From positions 1-64,000 of the forward strand of contig NZ_JACJRS010000011.1 in the NCBI RefSeq assembly GCF_014697375.1: 64,000 bases of DNA, written 5' to 3'. The notes beneath the pieces are model-generated. The model did no database searches. It was not told the DNA's origin and worked only from the letters and a program-made list of their open reading frames with translations. Position numbers and translations under genes: made by a program. Shown one piece after another: positions 16,466 to 24,377 of the stretch; the stretch's first letter is position 1, and each line of letters begins with the position of its first letter. This stretch comes from Phormidium sp. FACHB-1136 (GTDB lineage: Bacteria > Cyanobacteriota > Cyanobacteriia > Phormidesmidales > Phormidesmidaceae).

Positions 16466-17932
16466 TTAGTCTTCATCCCCATGGGCAAAGGTGAGGGCGT
16501 GTTTGGCGCGGGTCAGGGCCACGTACTTCAGGTTCATCTCCTGCTCCTTCTCCCAGGGCTTCGTAGCATTGGGATGGGGCATCAGGTGAGGATGTAGCAC
16601 CACGACATGATTGGCCTCCAGCCCTTTAGCCTTGTGAACACTGGATAACCATACCTTCGCCCGTTGGTCACTGAAGATCATGGCAATCTCTCGCCCTAGG
16701 TCAGCTATCGTGTGGGGCCGGGTAGCCTGGTAGATCGCAAGGATGGTTGCTACTCGGTCTTTGACATTAGCCATGGCCATCTCTAGATCATCTGGCTCCA
16801 TGCCCTGCCGTAGTTCCCGCTGCTCTGCCACATACTTCTGCAAGTAGACCTCTAGGCGGCTCATCTGGAACCCCTGCATCTCTTCAATCTGGTGAAGGAT
16901 ACTGATCAAGTTTTTGCCGATGTCTGTCCCGCGAATCCGGGCCGGAATCCCTGCGCGGATCAGGCTAAAGCAAACGGCCACTAGGGGGGCGTTGGTGCGG
17001 CAAACAATCAGATCACCGTCGTGGACGTGCTGAATGATGTCTTCCTCGTCGATGTCCCTCACAGTGCCCTGGGGTGCCCCTGGTCGGGCCTCGATACCGG
17101 GATAGACTTCGTTGGCTAACGCAATGTGTGAGGTGGGGCAACGGTAGCAGATCGACAACGGTAACACCTGGGCCTGGGTGCGTTGGGTGATGTTGGCGAT
17201 ACTCTGGGTGTCGGCTCCCGTAAAGCCGTAGATGGCCTGTCGTTTATCGCCCACAAACAACATTCGTCCACCGTTGGCGCGGGCCTTCAGCACTAGCTCA
17301 AGCTGGGCCTTATTCAAGTCCTGGGCCTCGTCCACAAACACCCACTGCGCGGCCCTGGGCGCTAGTCCCATCACATAGGGCAACCACACCATGTCGTTGT
17401 AGTCGATCACCTGTCGGGCCTGGTCGATGCCCTGGTACAAAATCGGGGCGATGGCCTTGCAGGTAAAGTCCCAGTCCTTGCGGTCAAGGTCGAATCGGGC
17501 CGCTAGGGCGTCTAGGCCGTCCTGGTTGTCGGCTTCGGTCAAGGTGAGCTGCACCACATTCAGCAGGGCTTTAATCCGGGCGCTGGCCTTCTGGGCGGTT
17601 TCATAGTCGGTCACACCATGGTCGGTTAGGTATTGGCGGATCAGTTGGCTATACTTGCGGCCTTCCACATTGGGCCGTCCGATGGAGGATAGGGCCGATA
17701 GTCCCAGGGAATGAATGGTCTGTGCCCTCATCCCTTGGAGCTTGGTCTTTAGCTCGTCGGCAATGTGCCGATTGAAGGCGCAAAACAGAGCGTTGCGGGA
17801 CTCCAGGCGCTTCGATGCCTCAACACAGGTGGTCGTCTTGCCGCTGCCAGGGACGGCATCCACCACGGCATCACCAGCGCCGCTGGTCACAAAGTCAAAG
17901 ATGGCAGTCTGATAATTGGAGGGGTTAAACAT
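16466..17932 (-). CDS. UvrD/Rep-like superfamily 1 helicase
   Basis: About 488 residues. Walker A AVPGSGKTTT at residues 29-38, motif II VFVDEAQDLN, motif III VGDKRQAIYGFTGA, motif IV-like VCRTNAPL, and motif VI YVALTRAKHAL at the C-terminus define a small SF1A DNA helicase. Start chosen at MFNPSNYQ, preceded by the recurrent leader motif CCCCCAGAACGA. Similar truncated UvrD-like helicases are common on cyanobacterial plasmids and islands; a role in element replication or repair is inferred. Confidence 0.85.
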   Translation of the reverse strand: MFNPSNYQTAIFDFVTSGAGDAVVDAVPGSGKTTTCVEASKRLESRNALFCAFNRHIADELKTKLQGMRAQTIHSLGLSALSSIGRPNVEGRKYSQLIRQYLTDHGVTDYETAQKASARIKALLNVVQLTLTEADNQDGLDALAARFDLDRKDWDFTCKAIAPILYQGIDQARQVIDYNDMVWLPYVMGLAPRAAQWVFVDEAQDLNKAQLELVLKARANGGRMLFVGDKRQAIYGFTGADTQSIANITQRTQAQVLPLSICYRCPTSHIALANEVYPGIEARPGAPQGTVRDIDEEDIIQHVHDGDLIVCRTNAPLVAVCFSLIRAGIPARIRGTDIGKNLISILHQIEEMQGFQMSRLEVYLQKYVAEQRELRQGMEPDDLEMAMANVKDRVATILAIYQATRPHTIADLGREIAMIFSDQRAKVWLSSVHKAKGLEANHVVVLHPHLMPHPNATKPWEKEQEMNLKYVALTRAKHALTFAHGDED

Positions 17933-17963
17933 GGTCGTTCTGGGGGAGATAGAGGGAATAAAG

Positions 17964-18152
17964 TTAGGCGGCAAGGTCTGTCTCGTTCGTCCAGTGGACA
18001 ATGGCCTGGGCCTGGAAAACTTGGATCTGAGCGGTGACGATCACGGGCTTGGAGTAGCCCAGCACCCCCAAGATTTCCCTAATATCGGCGGGGGTGATCG
18101 GGGTCTGTCGTAGGTGGTCGTCTAGCTCAATGTGGATGGTGTAGTGGGTCAT
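17964..18152 (-). CDS. Hypothetical protein, 62 aa
   Basis: A small alpha/beta protein (MTHYTIHIELDDHL ...). It is preceded by CATCTCCCCCAGAACA, the same leader motif used by neighbouring genes, and lies in the same leftward operon as the helicase. Confidence 0.5.
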   Translation of the reverse strand: MTHYTIHIELDDHLRQTPITPADIREILGVLGYSKPVIVTAQIQVFQAQAIVHWTNETDLAA

Positions 18153-18211
18153 TGTTCTGGGGGAGATGTGGGGGAATGCCCCTGTAGGCAGGGGCTAGGA
18201 GTCAAGGCTAC

Positions 18212-18598
18212 TTAGCAGGGAAAGATCGCATCGATCTCTACATCAAGATGCGCTTCAAGGACTCGTGGTGAGCGCATGGGCACACTGGCGCTGCGGCCAT
18301 AGGTGCCTTGCAGTAGGGGCGTAATTTCCAAACCCCTCAGGGCCGCTTCCATCACGTAGGGCTGTAGTCGTTCATGGAACAATTCAAGGCTTTCCTTGGC
18401 CCGGTCTTGCATGGATGCTTTGCTAAATTTGGGCTGAAAAACGGCGATCAGTGGATCGTCCAGTTGGGGATTGGTCAACACCTCAACCGCAACCTGGATC
18501 TTGCTAGCCAATACGCGGATCGTATTCATCAAGTGGTCATCGGTCATGCAGCAAATCAGAAGGGTATCGCCGTTGGCCGTGGTGTGAACGTCGTACAT
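18212..18598 (-). CDS. Hypothetical protein, 128 aa
   Basis: Start chosen at ATG 18598 with GGAG nine bases upstream; an in-frame TTG at 18613 is less likely. Alpha/beta composition with no recognised motif. Member of the leftward island operon. Confidence 0.5.
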   Translation of the reverse strand: MYDVHTTANGDTLLICCMTDDHLMNTIRVLASKIQVAVEVLTNPQLDDPLIAVFQPKFSKASMQDRAKESLELFHERLQPYVMEAALRGLEITPLLQGTYGRSASVPMRSPRVLEAHLDVEIDAIFPC

Positions 18599-18663
18599 GA
18601 TTGATGTCTCCAAGAAAGGTTAATAGGGGTGCCCTGGAAGGCCAGGGCGGTAACTAGAAGTCG

Positions 18664-19314
18664 TTATGCAGAGGGCAGTTGAGGATTTTGGAGAGACTGC
18701 AAGACCTGGTGGGGAGTCAGTTCAGGCTCCAGCTTGGCCGTGTCTACCATCTGTTGCACCAGCAGGGACGGCAAACCATCGACACACATCATTTCGCGGG
18801 TGCCGTCCAAGTCAAGCAACTGGGGCTTAGATTCCACAAACTCAACAATCTGCTTGAGTTGTTCCTGCTCTTCTTTGCCCTTACGCTCACGCCAATCAAA
18901 TTTGACTGAGGCATAGTTACGATCCCCGTTGATATGGCGCTGGAAGCTCACCTTAAAGATGCCCTCGGCGGGGTTCACCCCTTCACCCACTAGGCGGGTC
19001 ACAGTCTGCTGTAGGGCACTCAGAGAACGGGTTTTGATGTAGCTCACACAGACCGTATTCGACGGCAATACTTCACAACCGGGGGCGGGGATATAGAACA
19101 ACTGCATCCAAGCCACATTGCGAGCTTTGCCCAAACTCCCAAAGTAACGGGACACCTTGATTACTGAGATTTCAGCTTCATTGCCCAGAAAATCAGCCTC
19201 ACTTAGGGCCAACTGTCCAGATTGACAGTTGAACCGGACGGCGTAGGGGGCATCGGGCAAGTAGATAGCATCAGTGGGCTTACTACCAAAGATGTCAGAT
19301 AGAGCATTCGTCAT
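18664..19314 (-). CDS. Hypothetical island protein, 216 aa
   Basis: Starts at MTNALSDIFGSK, where the leader ends in GAAGGACAACGATC. A predominantly beta N-terminal part (APYAVRFNCQSGQLAL) is followed by a helical tail. It may be a single-strand DNA binding or plasmid maintenance protein, but I see no diagnostic motif. The leader carries the CCGTGACGACCACACGG hairpin. Confidence 0.55.
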   Translation of the reverse strand: MTNALSDIFGSKPTDAIYLPDAPYAVRFNCQSGQLALSEADFLGNEAEISVIKVSRYFGSLGKARNVAWMQLFYIPAPGCEVLPSNTVCVSYIKTRSLSALQQTVTRLVGEGVNPAEGIFKVSFQRHINGDRNYASVKFDWRERKGKEEQEQLKQIVEFVESKPQLLDLDGTREMMCVDGLPSLLVQQMVDTAKLEPELTPHQVLQSLQNPQLPSA

Positions 19315-19349
19315 GATCGTTGTCCTTCTTCGTTCTGGATGGATAAAGC

Positions 19350-19366
19350 CCGTGTGGTCGTCACGG
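19350..19366 (-). promoter_or_regulatory. Leader hairpin, copy 1 (covarying stem)
   Basis: Minus strand CCGTG-ACGACCA-CACGG, a 5-bp stem with a 7-base loop, upstream of the 19314 gene. Compared with copies at 21560 and 21921 the second stem pair is changed on both sides (C-G instead of T-A) while the loop is identical. Confidence 0.6.
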
Positions 19367-19416
19367 GGGCGGCTTTTAGGGACTTCCACCACAGGTCACA
19401 GGGGTTAGAAAGTCAG

Positions 19417-19650
19417 CTAGTCCAGGAAAAACAGTGGCTCGACAGCAAGACGTTCAGCAAGTCGAAAGATAGAAGATACAGGGACTTTCAGGAGATCGGC
19501 ATAGCTTTTCAAAAAGTCCAGAGAAGGATTCTTCTTCTCCTTTTCAACCTCGCAGATATGAGATTTACTGACGCTTAAAGCTGCCGCTAGATCTTCCTGA
19601 TTCAGTTCTTTTGCGGTTCTTATTAAGATCAATGCTTGTCCTAATTTCAT
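19417..19650 (-). CDS. XRE-type regulator, 77 aa
   Basis: A compact helix-turn-helix protein (LNQEDLAAALSVSKSHICEVEKEKKNPSLDFLKSYADLL shows the full HTH_3 pattern over residues 16-54). It lies in the middle of the leftward operon and is a candidate regulator for the island, including the paired palindromic operators at 22.4-23.1 kb. Confidence 0.8.
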   Translation of the reverse strand: MKLGQALILIRTAKELNQEDLAAALSVSKSHICEVEKEKKNPSLDFLKSYADLLKVPVSSIFRLAERLAVEPLFFLD

Positions 19651-19681
19651 GGGTAATACCTGCTCAGACTTTAGATATTGA

Positions 19682-19698
19682 TCGTGTGGTCGTCATGG
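19682..19698 (-). promoter_or_regulatory. Leader hairpin, copy 2 (imperfect)
   Basis: CCATG-ACGACCA-CACGA on the minus strand: loop conserved, stem imperfect. It lies between the 19735 stop and the 19650 start together with the common GGCCTAAAAC block. Confidence 0.45.
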
Positions 19699-19734
19699 AT
19701 GGGGTAGTTTTAGGCCATACCCCAGGGCGGCGGT

Positions 19735-20175
19735 TTAGGCCGCTAGCTGGGCCTGAACCATGAGCTTGGCGACCTCAAGCTGATTCATCGCAAGCTGGCG
19801 GTCAACCTTGAGGGTTTGATAGTCCTCCTGGGCCTTCTGTAGCCGTTGCTGGGCCTCTTGGTAGGCGTCACCCTGCATCAATTCAGACCGCCTAGCCTTG
19901 CGCTGCTGGTCGTTCTTGAGGGCGCTATCCTCGGCAATGGTGCGCTCAATCTCAGCGGTGGCGGCGTCTAGTTTGGCCTGGGCCTGGTGTAGGCGGGTTT
20001 CATTTCGTAGCACGGCCTTAGACAAGCGATGGATCTTCCCTGGTAGGGGCAACAGCAGATCCGATAGGGAAAGCTGGGCAGTGCCTTTGCAGTGGTAGCA
20101 ATCCTCCAGGTCATCAATGGCATTAGGGTCGGTGGTGGGCACCGTTCCGCTGGCTTCGCAAAATAAACAGTCCAT
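19735..20175 (-). CDS. DnaJ-like zinc finger / coiled-coil protein
   Basis: 146 residues from MDCLFCEASGTV. CLFCEASG and CYHCKGTA form a DnaJ-type CxxCxxxG zinc module (residues 3-31), followed by a long coiled coil (about 45-140). Start chosen because the zinc module begins there. Role unknown; possibly a nucleic-acid-binding helper in the island operon. Confidence 0.6.
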   Translation of the reverse strand: MDCLFCEASGTVPTTDPNAIDDLEDCYHCKGTAQLSLSDLLLPLPGKIHRLSKAVLRNETRLHQAQAKLDAATAEIERTIAEDSALKNDQQRKARRSELMQGDAYQEAQQRLQKAQEDYQTLKVDRQLAMNQLEVAKLMVQAQLAA

Positions 20176-20239
20176 GGGTTCGCATCCTTCAGCTAAAAGT
20201 AACGGGTGGGCAGATCGGCTCTGCCCTGGCCATGGGGGT

Positions 20240-20512
20240 CTAAAATTCGCAGTCGCAAGGGTTGGGGTCGTCGTAGTGACCAGACAGATAGGCGCGGCTA
20301 GGAACGCTCCACTGCACCTTTGAGCCGTCTTTGCTGATCCGTTCGTGGATCTCTGCAATTTCGTGAAGGACAGTCTTGATGCCCCAACGCTTCACCACTT
20401 CCTCTAGGGCTAGGGAATCCAAGTCCCAAGCCTCGGCCTGTTGGTCTTCGGCGCTCTCGCGCTGGGCCTGGTCGCGTTGGTAAGCCATCTCTAAGGGTTC
20501 GCGTACAATCAT
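20240..20512 (-). CDS. Hypothetical protein, 90 aa
   Basis: Charged, Gln/Glu-rich N-terminus and a C-terminal part ending NPCDCEF. Preceded by the recurring TAATCCCCAGAACGAAG leader. Directly downstream of the ArdC-like gene in the same operon. Not recognised. Confidence 0.55.
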   Translation of the reverse strand: MIVREPLEMAYQRDQAQRESAEDQQAEAWDLDSLALEEVVKRWGIKTVLHEIAEIHERISKDGSKVQWSVPSRAYLSGHYDDPNPCDCEF

Positions 20513-20612
20513 GGGTAGATCCTCTACTTCGTTCTGGGGATTAGCTTCTGCCTTGCTTGGTCGCTGGGCAGTTTTTTTGTGGGCCTTTTAACGCCTTGCC
20601 CAGGGCGGCTAA

Positions 20613-21527
20613 CTAGGCGGCTAGGGCTTCGTCCTCGGCCAACATTCCGGCATTACTCAGCAGGTATTTAGAAGCCTTCTGGGCTTGGCTTGCGGCCTGT
20701 AGAAATGCCTTCTTGTCGGACTTGAGAATTTCAATCCAATTCGATAGATAACTAGCGTGGTTTTCAAGCTGGCTGGTCATGGCCAACTCATTGCAGATAA
20801 AGGCGGCGCTTAACTCTGCGATCAACTCTTCAAAGGCGTAGGCTTGGGAACCAAACTTATTGCCCAACTTGCGGTCTAGGCGGGTGCTGTGGCCTGTCCA
20901 GTGGCTTAGTTCATGGGCAAAGGTAGAATAGTAGGCTTCAGCGCTGGTAAAGTCGTCATAGTTGGGCATTTGAATCTTGTCTTGGCTGGATGAATAACAA
21001 GCCATATCACCGCCAAACCTGACCTTTGCTTTTTGGGCGGTAATAAATTTCTCAGCCATATTTAGGCGGGGTTCTGTGTTGCTGCCACCCTTGCGGAATT
21101 TAGAGAGATAATGTTCCTTCTTGGTGTCGGCTTCGCTGTCGTCGATGCAATCCAGATTGAATACACTCAACCACTTAAAAGCATTGAAGAATTGCTTGCT
21201 AACTTCTCCGGTGGCTTCGTCCGTGACCTCTTTAGAAGCTCGTCCACCCCAGACTAGACAGGTGGCCTTGCTGCCTTTGATGATCTTCCAGTTCAACGCC
21301 TTGGCCTGACTAAACCCAACAAACAACGTGCTTTGGTAGTCGTTCAGCATGACATCAACTGTTGCAATCAAGGGGTTCATCCCTCGGTATTGATGCCCGG
21401 TGATCGCGTTGGCGTAGGGGGTAGAATGCCAAGGCTTCACCCATGGGGTCTTCCCGGCTTCCATCAGGGTCAAAATCTTATCGGTCAATAGCTGAAACTT
21501 GTCTGTAGCTTGGGCTTTTTTAGCCAT
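20613..21527 (-). CDS. ArdC-like antirestriction protein
   Basis: 304 residues. The N-terminal half is the ArdC single-strand-binding domain (GKTPWVKPWH, NAITGHQYRGMNPLIA, KGSKATCLVWGG). The C-terminal half is a zincin metallopeptidase-like domain with FAHELSHWTGH, RLDR, and the downstream EELIAELSAAF glutamate. ArdC proteins are carried by conjugative plasmids and protect incoming DNA from restriction. This is the best single indicator that the island derives from a transmissible plasmid. The gene has the leader hairpin at 21560 and a strong GAAGGAT ribosome site. Confidence 0.9.
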   Translation of the reverse strand: MAKKAQATDKFQLLTDKILTLMEAGKTPWVKPWHSTPYANAITGHQYRGMNPLIATVDVMLNDYQSTLFVGFSQAKALNWKIIKGSKATCLVWGGRASKEVTDEATGEVSKQFFNAFKWLSVFNLDCIDDSEADTKKEHYLSKFRKGGSNTEPRLNMAEKFITAQKAKVRFGGDMACYSSSQDKIQMPNYDDFTSAEAYYSTFAHELSHWTGHSTRLDRKLGNKFGSQAYAFEELIAELSAAFICNELAMTSQLENHASYLSNWIEILKSDKKAFLQAASQAQKASKYLLSNAGMLAEDEALAA

Positions 21528-21559
21528 GATCGTTATCCTTCTTCGTTCTGGGTGAATAA

Positions 21560-21576
21560 CTGTGTGGTCGTCACAG
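21560..21576 (-). promoter_or_regulatory. Leader hairpin, copy 3
   Basis: CTGTG-ACGACCA-CACAG on the minus strand, perfect 5-bp stem, upstream of the ArdC-like gene and followed by CACCCAGAACGAAGAAGG. Confidence 0.65.
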
Positions 21577-21610
21577 TGGGCCTTTTAGCGCCTTGCCTAG
21601 GGCGGCTAGA

Positions 21611-21889
21611 CTAGACGATGGATAGAATCAACTGGGTTAACTGCTGGGCTAGGTTGCTGCCTAGATTGATGCAATCTAGATTGCCTTCTTCGACGATCTC
21701 TTTAAGCTCCCAAGCTTTGTACTCGGGTAGGTGATAGGTGATATCTAGATCGCTTTCCCAATCTGCATCGGGGCTAGTCTTGACTTCTTCGCTTTCTAGA
21801 ATCTTCTTGAGGTCGCTACCGTGGCTGTAGCGATCTCCAATCCAATCAATCGCTTGGCGGTCGTCTTTGGTCAGGGTCATAAAATACAT
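21611..21889 (-). CDS. Hypothetical protein next to ArdC, 92 aa
   Basis: Acidic small protein (DWESDLDITYHLPEYKAWELKEIVEEG). Acidic proteins near ardC are often DNA mimics, but nothing here proves that. Leader hairpin copy 4 and CCCCAGAACGAAG precede it. Confidence 0.6.
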   Translation of the reverse strand: MYFMTLTKDDRQAIDWIGDRYSHGSDLKKILESEEVKTSPDADWESDLDITYHLPEYKAWELKEIVEEGNLDCINLGSNLAQQLTQLILSIV

Positions 21890-21920
21890 AATCTTTCTCT
21901 TCGTTCTGGGGGAAATAAAC

Positions 21921-21937
21921 CTGTGTGGTCGTCACAG
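21921..21937 (-). promoter_or_regulatory. Leader hairpin, copy 4
   Basis: CTGTG-ACGACCA-CACAG on the minus strand, identical to copy 3, in the leader of the 21889 gene. Confidence 0.65.
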
Positions 21938-21970
21938 AGGGCAGTTTTAGGCCATGTCCAGGGCGCAACA

Positions 21971-22444
21971 TTAAGCGGCGTAAAGGGCTGGCCTTTCTGC
22001 CACATTTGGGAAAGGAATAATGGTTTTAGCTTGGATGTAATCTCGTAGCGAACTAAAGCCAAGCTGGGCTAAAACGGCGTAACCGTGTTTGCAACATCCT
22101 CGGCCAAAAAACTCAAGCTGATTGTTTAAGTCATCGCAGGTGCAAAAGACACCTTCCCGGCGGACTTCAACGACATAGAACGTATCTTTTCGCAGGTTGC
22201 GGACGGTGTAGTGATTCGCCATATCTAGGCGCTCCGTAACCTTCATGCCTTTGCTGCTGGCTTTCCGAAAATCAACAAAGTGATTTAGAAACACGCGCTT
22301 GCTGATAAAGGTGGGGCGCTTGCCCTTCACCCATACCCAAATGACTTTGAAGAACTCGCGGATCTCCACTTGGGCCGATGACTTCAGACCCAACAGACGG
22401 CGGACGGCGGCGGCGGAAAACAGAAGGTTAAATGCTGTGACCAT
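21971..22444 (-). CDS. SWIM zinc finger protein
   Basis: 157 residues. The C-terminal half has YVVEVRREGVFCTCDDLN followed by GCCKHGYAVLAQLGF, the CxC-x(n)-CxH arrangement of a SWIM domain, which binds DNA or proteins. GAGAGG lies seven bases before the ATG. Immediately upstream are two 14-bp palindromes spaced 22 bp, the second overlapping a TATAAT, so this gene is probably repressed by a dimeric regulator. The same pair precedes the SLOG gene. Confidence 0.7.
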   Translation of the reverse strand: MVTAFNLLFSAAAVRRLLGLKSSAQVEIREFFKVIWVWVKGKRPTFISKRVFLNHFVDFRKASSKGMKVTERLDMANHYTVRNLRKDTFYVVEVRREGVFCTCDDLNNQLEFFGRGCCKHGYAVLAQLGFSSLRDYIQAKTIIPFPNVAERPALYAA

Positions 22445-22447
22445 GGC

Positions 22448-22515
22448 TAAATCCTCTCAACTCATCTAATTATAGATTATTTATCATCTAATTTTAGATG
22501 ACTTAAGAGGATTTA
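22448..22515. promoter_or_regulatory. Paired operator O1/O2 inside a larger inverted repeat
   Basis: ATCTAATTATAGAT (22464-22477) and ATCTAATTTTAGAT (22486-22499) lie exactly 22 bp apart. They are enclosed by a perfect 10-bp inverted repeat TAAATCCTCT (22448-22457) and AGAGGATTTA (22506-22515). A TATAAT (minus strand) lies inside the first palindrome. Confidence 0.75.
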
Positions 22516-22529
22516 ATACAAATGAACCA

Positions 22530-23051
22530 TTAGAATAAGCTGGGCTGAACAATGGCGGGGGCGGCGTGGAACCATCCACCACCCAGAGGCACCAGACCCC
22601 AACCAGCCGGGGCGGGGACACCAGAGGGCAGGAACACCAGACAGGGAACCCCAGAACCCAGGGCAAAAGCCAACGATGCCCAGGTGCCAGAACCCAGCCC
22701 AGAGAAGGCCACAGGCGACCGCCCAGAGGGCCGCAAACCAGCGGGGCAAGGGGAACCGGGGAACGACACCCACAAGCCTCCAGAGGCCGCTACAGACCGA
22801 ACGCAGGCCACAGAACGGGCGGCAAAGGAACCCCGCCCAGACCCAAATCTGGACGCCTGGAACACCTGAGCACCGGGGAAAGCCTGACGAGCGGCCTGAT
22901 CGATGCCAGGGGCGCAACCCACCACCACAGCAGCACCGGGGGCCACAGCGGGAACCAGCCCAGCCAGGGCCGACAGGGAAGCAGCAGCAGGGGCGCGGGA
23001 ACCCGAAAAACCCACACAAGGGAAACCAGCGACCAAAGCAGCAGCAGACAT
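22530..23051 (-). CDS. SLOG-fold (DprA/YspA-like) protein, adenine-depleted gene
   Basis: 173 residues with Rossmann-like SLOG features: GFSGSRAP near residue 13-20, VVVGCAPGIDQAARQAFPG around 42-60 (compare the GxAxGID motif of DprA) and GSGTWASLAFALGSGVPCLVF near 120-140. SLOG proteins bind nucleotide-derived ligands or DNA; several act as sensors in bacterial conflict systems. The coding strand is almost free of adenine: the complementary strand has only 14 T in 480 bases (22561-23040). Good ribosome site AGGTGG. A TATAAT and two operators lie upstream. Confidence 0.7.
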   Translation of the reverse strand: MSAAALVAGFPCVGFSGSRAPAAASLSALAGLVPAVAPGAAVVVGCAPGIDQAARQAFPGAQVFQASRFGSGRGSFAARSVACVRSVAASGGLWVSFPGSPCPAGLRPSGRSPVAFSGLGSGTWASLAFALGSGVPCLVFLPSGVPAPAGWGLVPLGGGWFHAAPAIVQPSLF

Positions 23052-23081
23052 AAAACCACCTGAAAAACTTTCTGTATTTTA

Positions 23082-23117
23082 ATCTATTTTTAGATGCTAA
23101 TTCATCTATTTTTAGAT
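23082..23117. promoter_or_regulatory. Paired operator O3/O4 before the SLOG gene
   Basis: Two identical ATCTATTTTTAGAT palindromes at 23082-23095 and 23104-23117, again 22 bp apart. TATAAT on the minus strand abuts O4, so binding would cover the promoter. Confidence 0.75.
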
Positions 23118-23177
23118 TATAATAAGAACAGGCAAGGGGGCGACACCAGCGCGAAGGCCACCACACTAGGGGAACCG

Positions 23178-23387
23178 CTAGCGGGGAACCGGAAACCCGG
23201 CAGGGAAGGGCAGACCCAAAGTAGGCGCAAGGCTAGCCAAGCCACCTAACAGGCGGAAACCGACCGGAGTAAATGCGAGAGCCACCCAGGGGCGCAAGGG
23301 AGGCAGCAGCAGAGCAACGGCAGCAGACGCAAGCCTGAGAGGAACGGCAACCCACCCACCCCAAAGGCCACGGGGCGGGATGCCCAA
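23178..23387 (-). CDS. Possible small hydrophobic protein upstream of SLOG
   Basis: Up to 69 residues from a TTG, ending ASLAPTLGLPFPAGFPVPR. The stretch is as adenine-poor as the SLOG gene, which could make the open frame accidental. The tail LAPTLG-x-x-FP-x-G recurs in the 27849-27947 frame, at the same place relative to another adenine-poor gene, and this gives some support. Confidence 0.3.
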   Translation of the reverse strand: MGIPPRGLWGGWVAVPLRLASAAVALLLPPLRPWVALAFTPVGFRLLGGLASLAPTLGLPFPAGFPVPR

Positions 23388-23965
23388 CCCACCACCACCG
23401 ACCGGAACCGCTACGAGGGGGACACCCTACCGGAAGGATGGCAGGGGGGACACACCACCAGCCGGGGGCCGGGGCCGCAACCACCGAGGGCAGCGCCGGG
23501 GGCCGGGGGGCCGCTGCGCGGGCCGACCTTCTTCTCCTGTTTTGTTTCTTCTGGGGCGGGTGGGCGGGGGCGGAGGAGGTCTTACTCCCTCTCCCTCTAA
23601 AAACAAAAGACTTCCCTTGGGGGCGGGGTGGCGGGGGGTGTTGAAAACTTCTCCCAAAGACAGCTTCTTCGCTTTGCACTGAAGAAAGCCTTGTCGTTTG
23701 ACGCCTTGGTTCGTTTTCAATGCCCCCTGCCGGGGGCCACTGGACACAGCAGACAGCCTTTCGGTTTTGCGACCCCCCGCCCCCCGATAAATTATCGGGC
23801 CAAGCAGATAACCCCCCAACGCTTGCAGGTTTCTGCCTGGGTTTTGCTTCAGCCTGGGTGTTGGTATCCGGGGGGTGGATTGAGGGGCATCGGTCTTCCG
23901 ATGCCTGGGGTGCCGGGGCTGTGGGGCGGCAACCTCCCCGCACACGCCCCAAGCGGTTAGGGGGC

Positions 23966-24240
23966 AATAAAAGCCCGAAGGGCAACCTTATCCTCTCTGG
24001 GGTGTGGTTCCAAGTGATGTTTCACCGCATGGGATAAGTTGGCGTGGAACAGCGCGGCAGACGCTAGGAGGCGGCGCTCTCCCCCTGGGACGACGGTGGC
24101 CCCTACAGCCGGATCGTTGCCAAGGAAAACTCAAGGGGGGCACGGTCGTCCCAGTCTGGGGTGTCCTACAGCAAATAGCTTACTCCTGTGATCTTTCCCC
24201 TCAGCCAGGGAACACTCAACCCAGAAACTTCTAACGACTC
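23966..24240 (-). ncRNA. Candidate structured RNA
   Basis: On the minus strand a 10-bp perfect helix CTGGGACGAC (24145-24154) / GTCGTCCCAG (24085-24094) extends inward through GTG/CAC and a C-run/G-run pairing after one mismatch. The stretch ends with GCCC-TTC-GGGC followed by TTTTATT at 23966-23983, a weak terminator. I could not match it to tmRNA, RNase P RNA, 6S RNA or a riboswitch. The strand is inferred from the terminator only. Confidence 0.35.
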
Positions 24241-24270
24241 TCCCCTCACCTCAGCGATGGCGTGGGGGGT

Positions 24271-24318
24271 TTCTTCGTGCCAAAGCAAAGCCCCTGGTCA
24301 GTGGCAAACCAAGGGCTA
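24271..24318 (-). terminator. Terminator of the beta-propeller gene, repeat copy 1
   Basis: Minus-strand stem AGCCCTTGGT / ACCAGGGGCT followed by TTGCTTTGG. The 48-base block TTCTTC...AAGGGCTA recurs with few differences at 26193-26240. Confidence 0.7.
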
Positions 24319-24377
24319 AAATGATTGGAACGTCAGTTAATAGTTGCGATCTTTGATATTCCGCAGGTTGATGGTCG

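Larger units (their letters stand above)
23388..24377. other. Gene-poor, GC-rich, hairpin-rich stretch
   Basis: About 1 kb without a convincing protein gene; the open frames on both strands are proline/glycine-rich and lack ribosome sites. Clear hairpins include CCCGATAA/TTATCGGG near 23785, GGCATCGG-TCTT-CCGATGCC near 23886, and a long helix at 24085-24154. It may encode a structured RNA or be a decayed intron or plasmid segment. Confidence 0.5.

Noticed and set aside
22552-23063. Three plus-strand frames rich in Pro, Gln and Gly opposite the SLOG gene
   Set aside because: They arise because the complementary strand lacks T and thus lacks stop codons; the minus-strand frame has the recognisable fold.
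23233-23985. A 250-residue leftward frame rich in Pro, Arg and Ser, and overlapping plus-strand frames
   Set aside because: Low-complexity GC-rich frames without ribosome sites or family motifs, overlapping hairpins.
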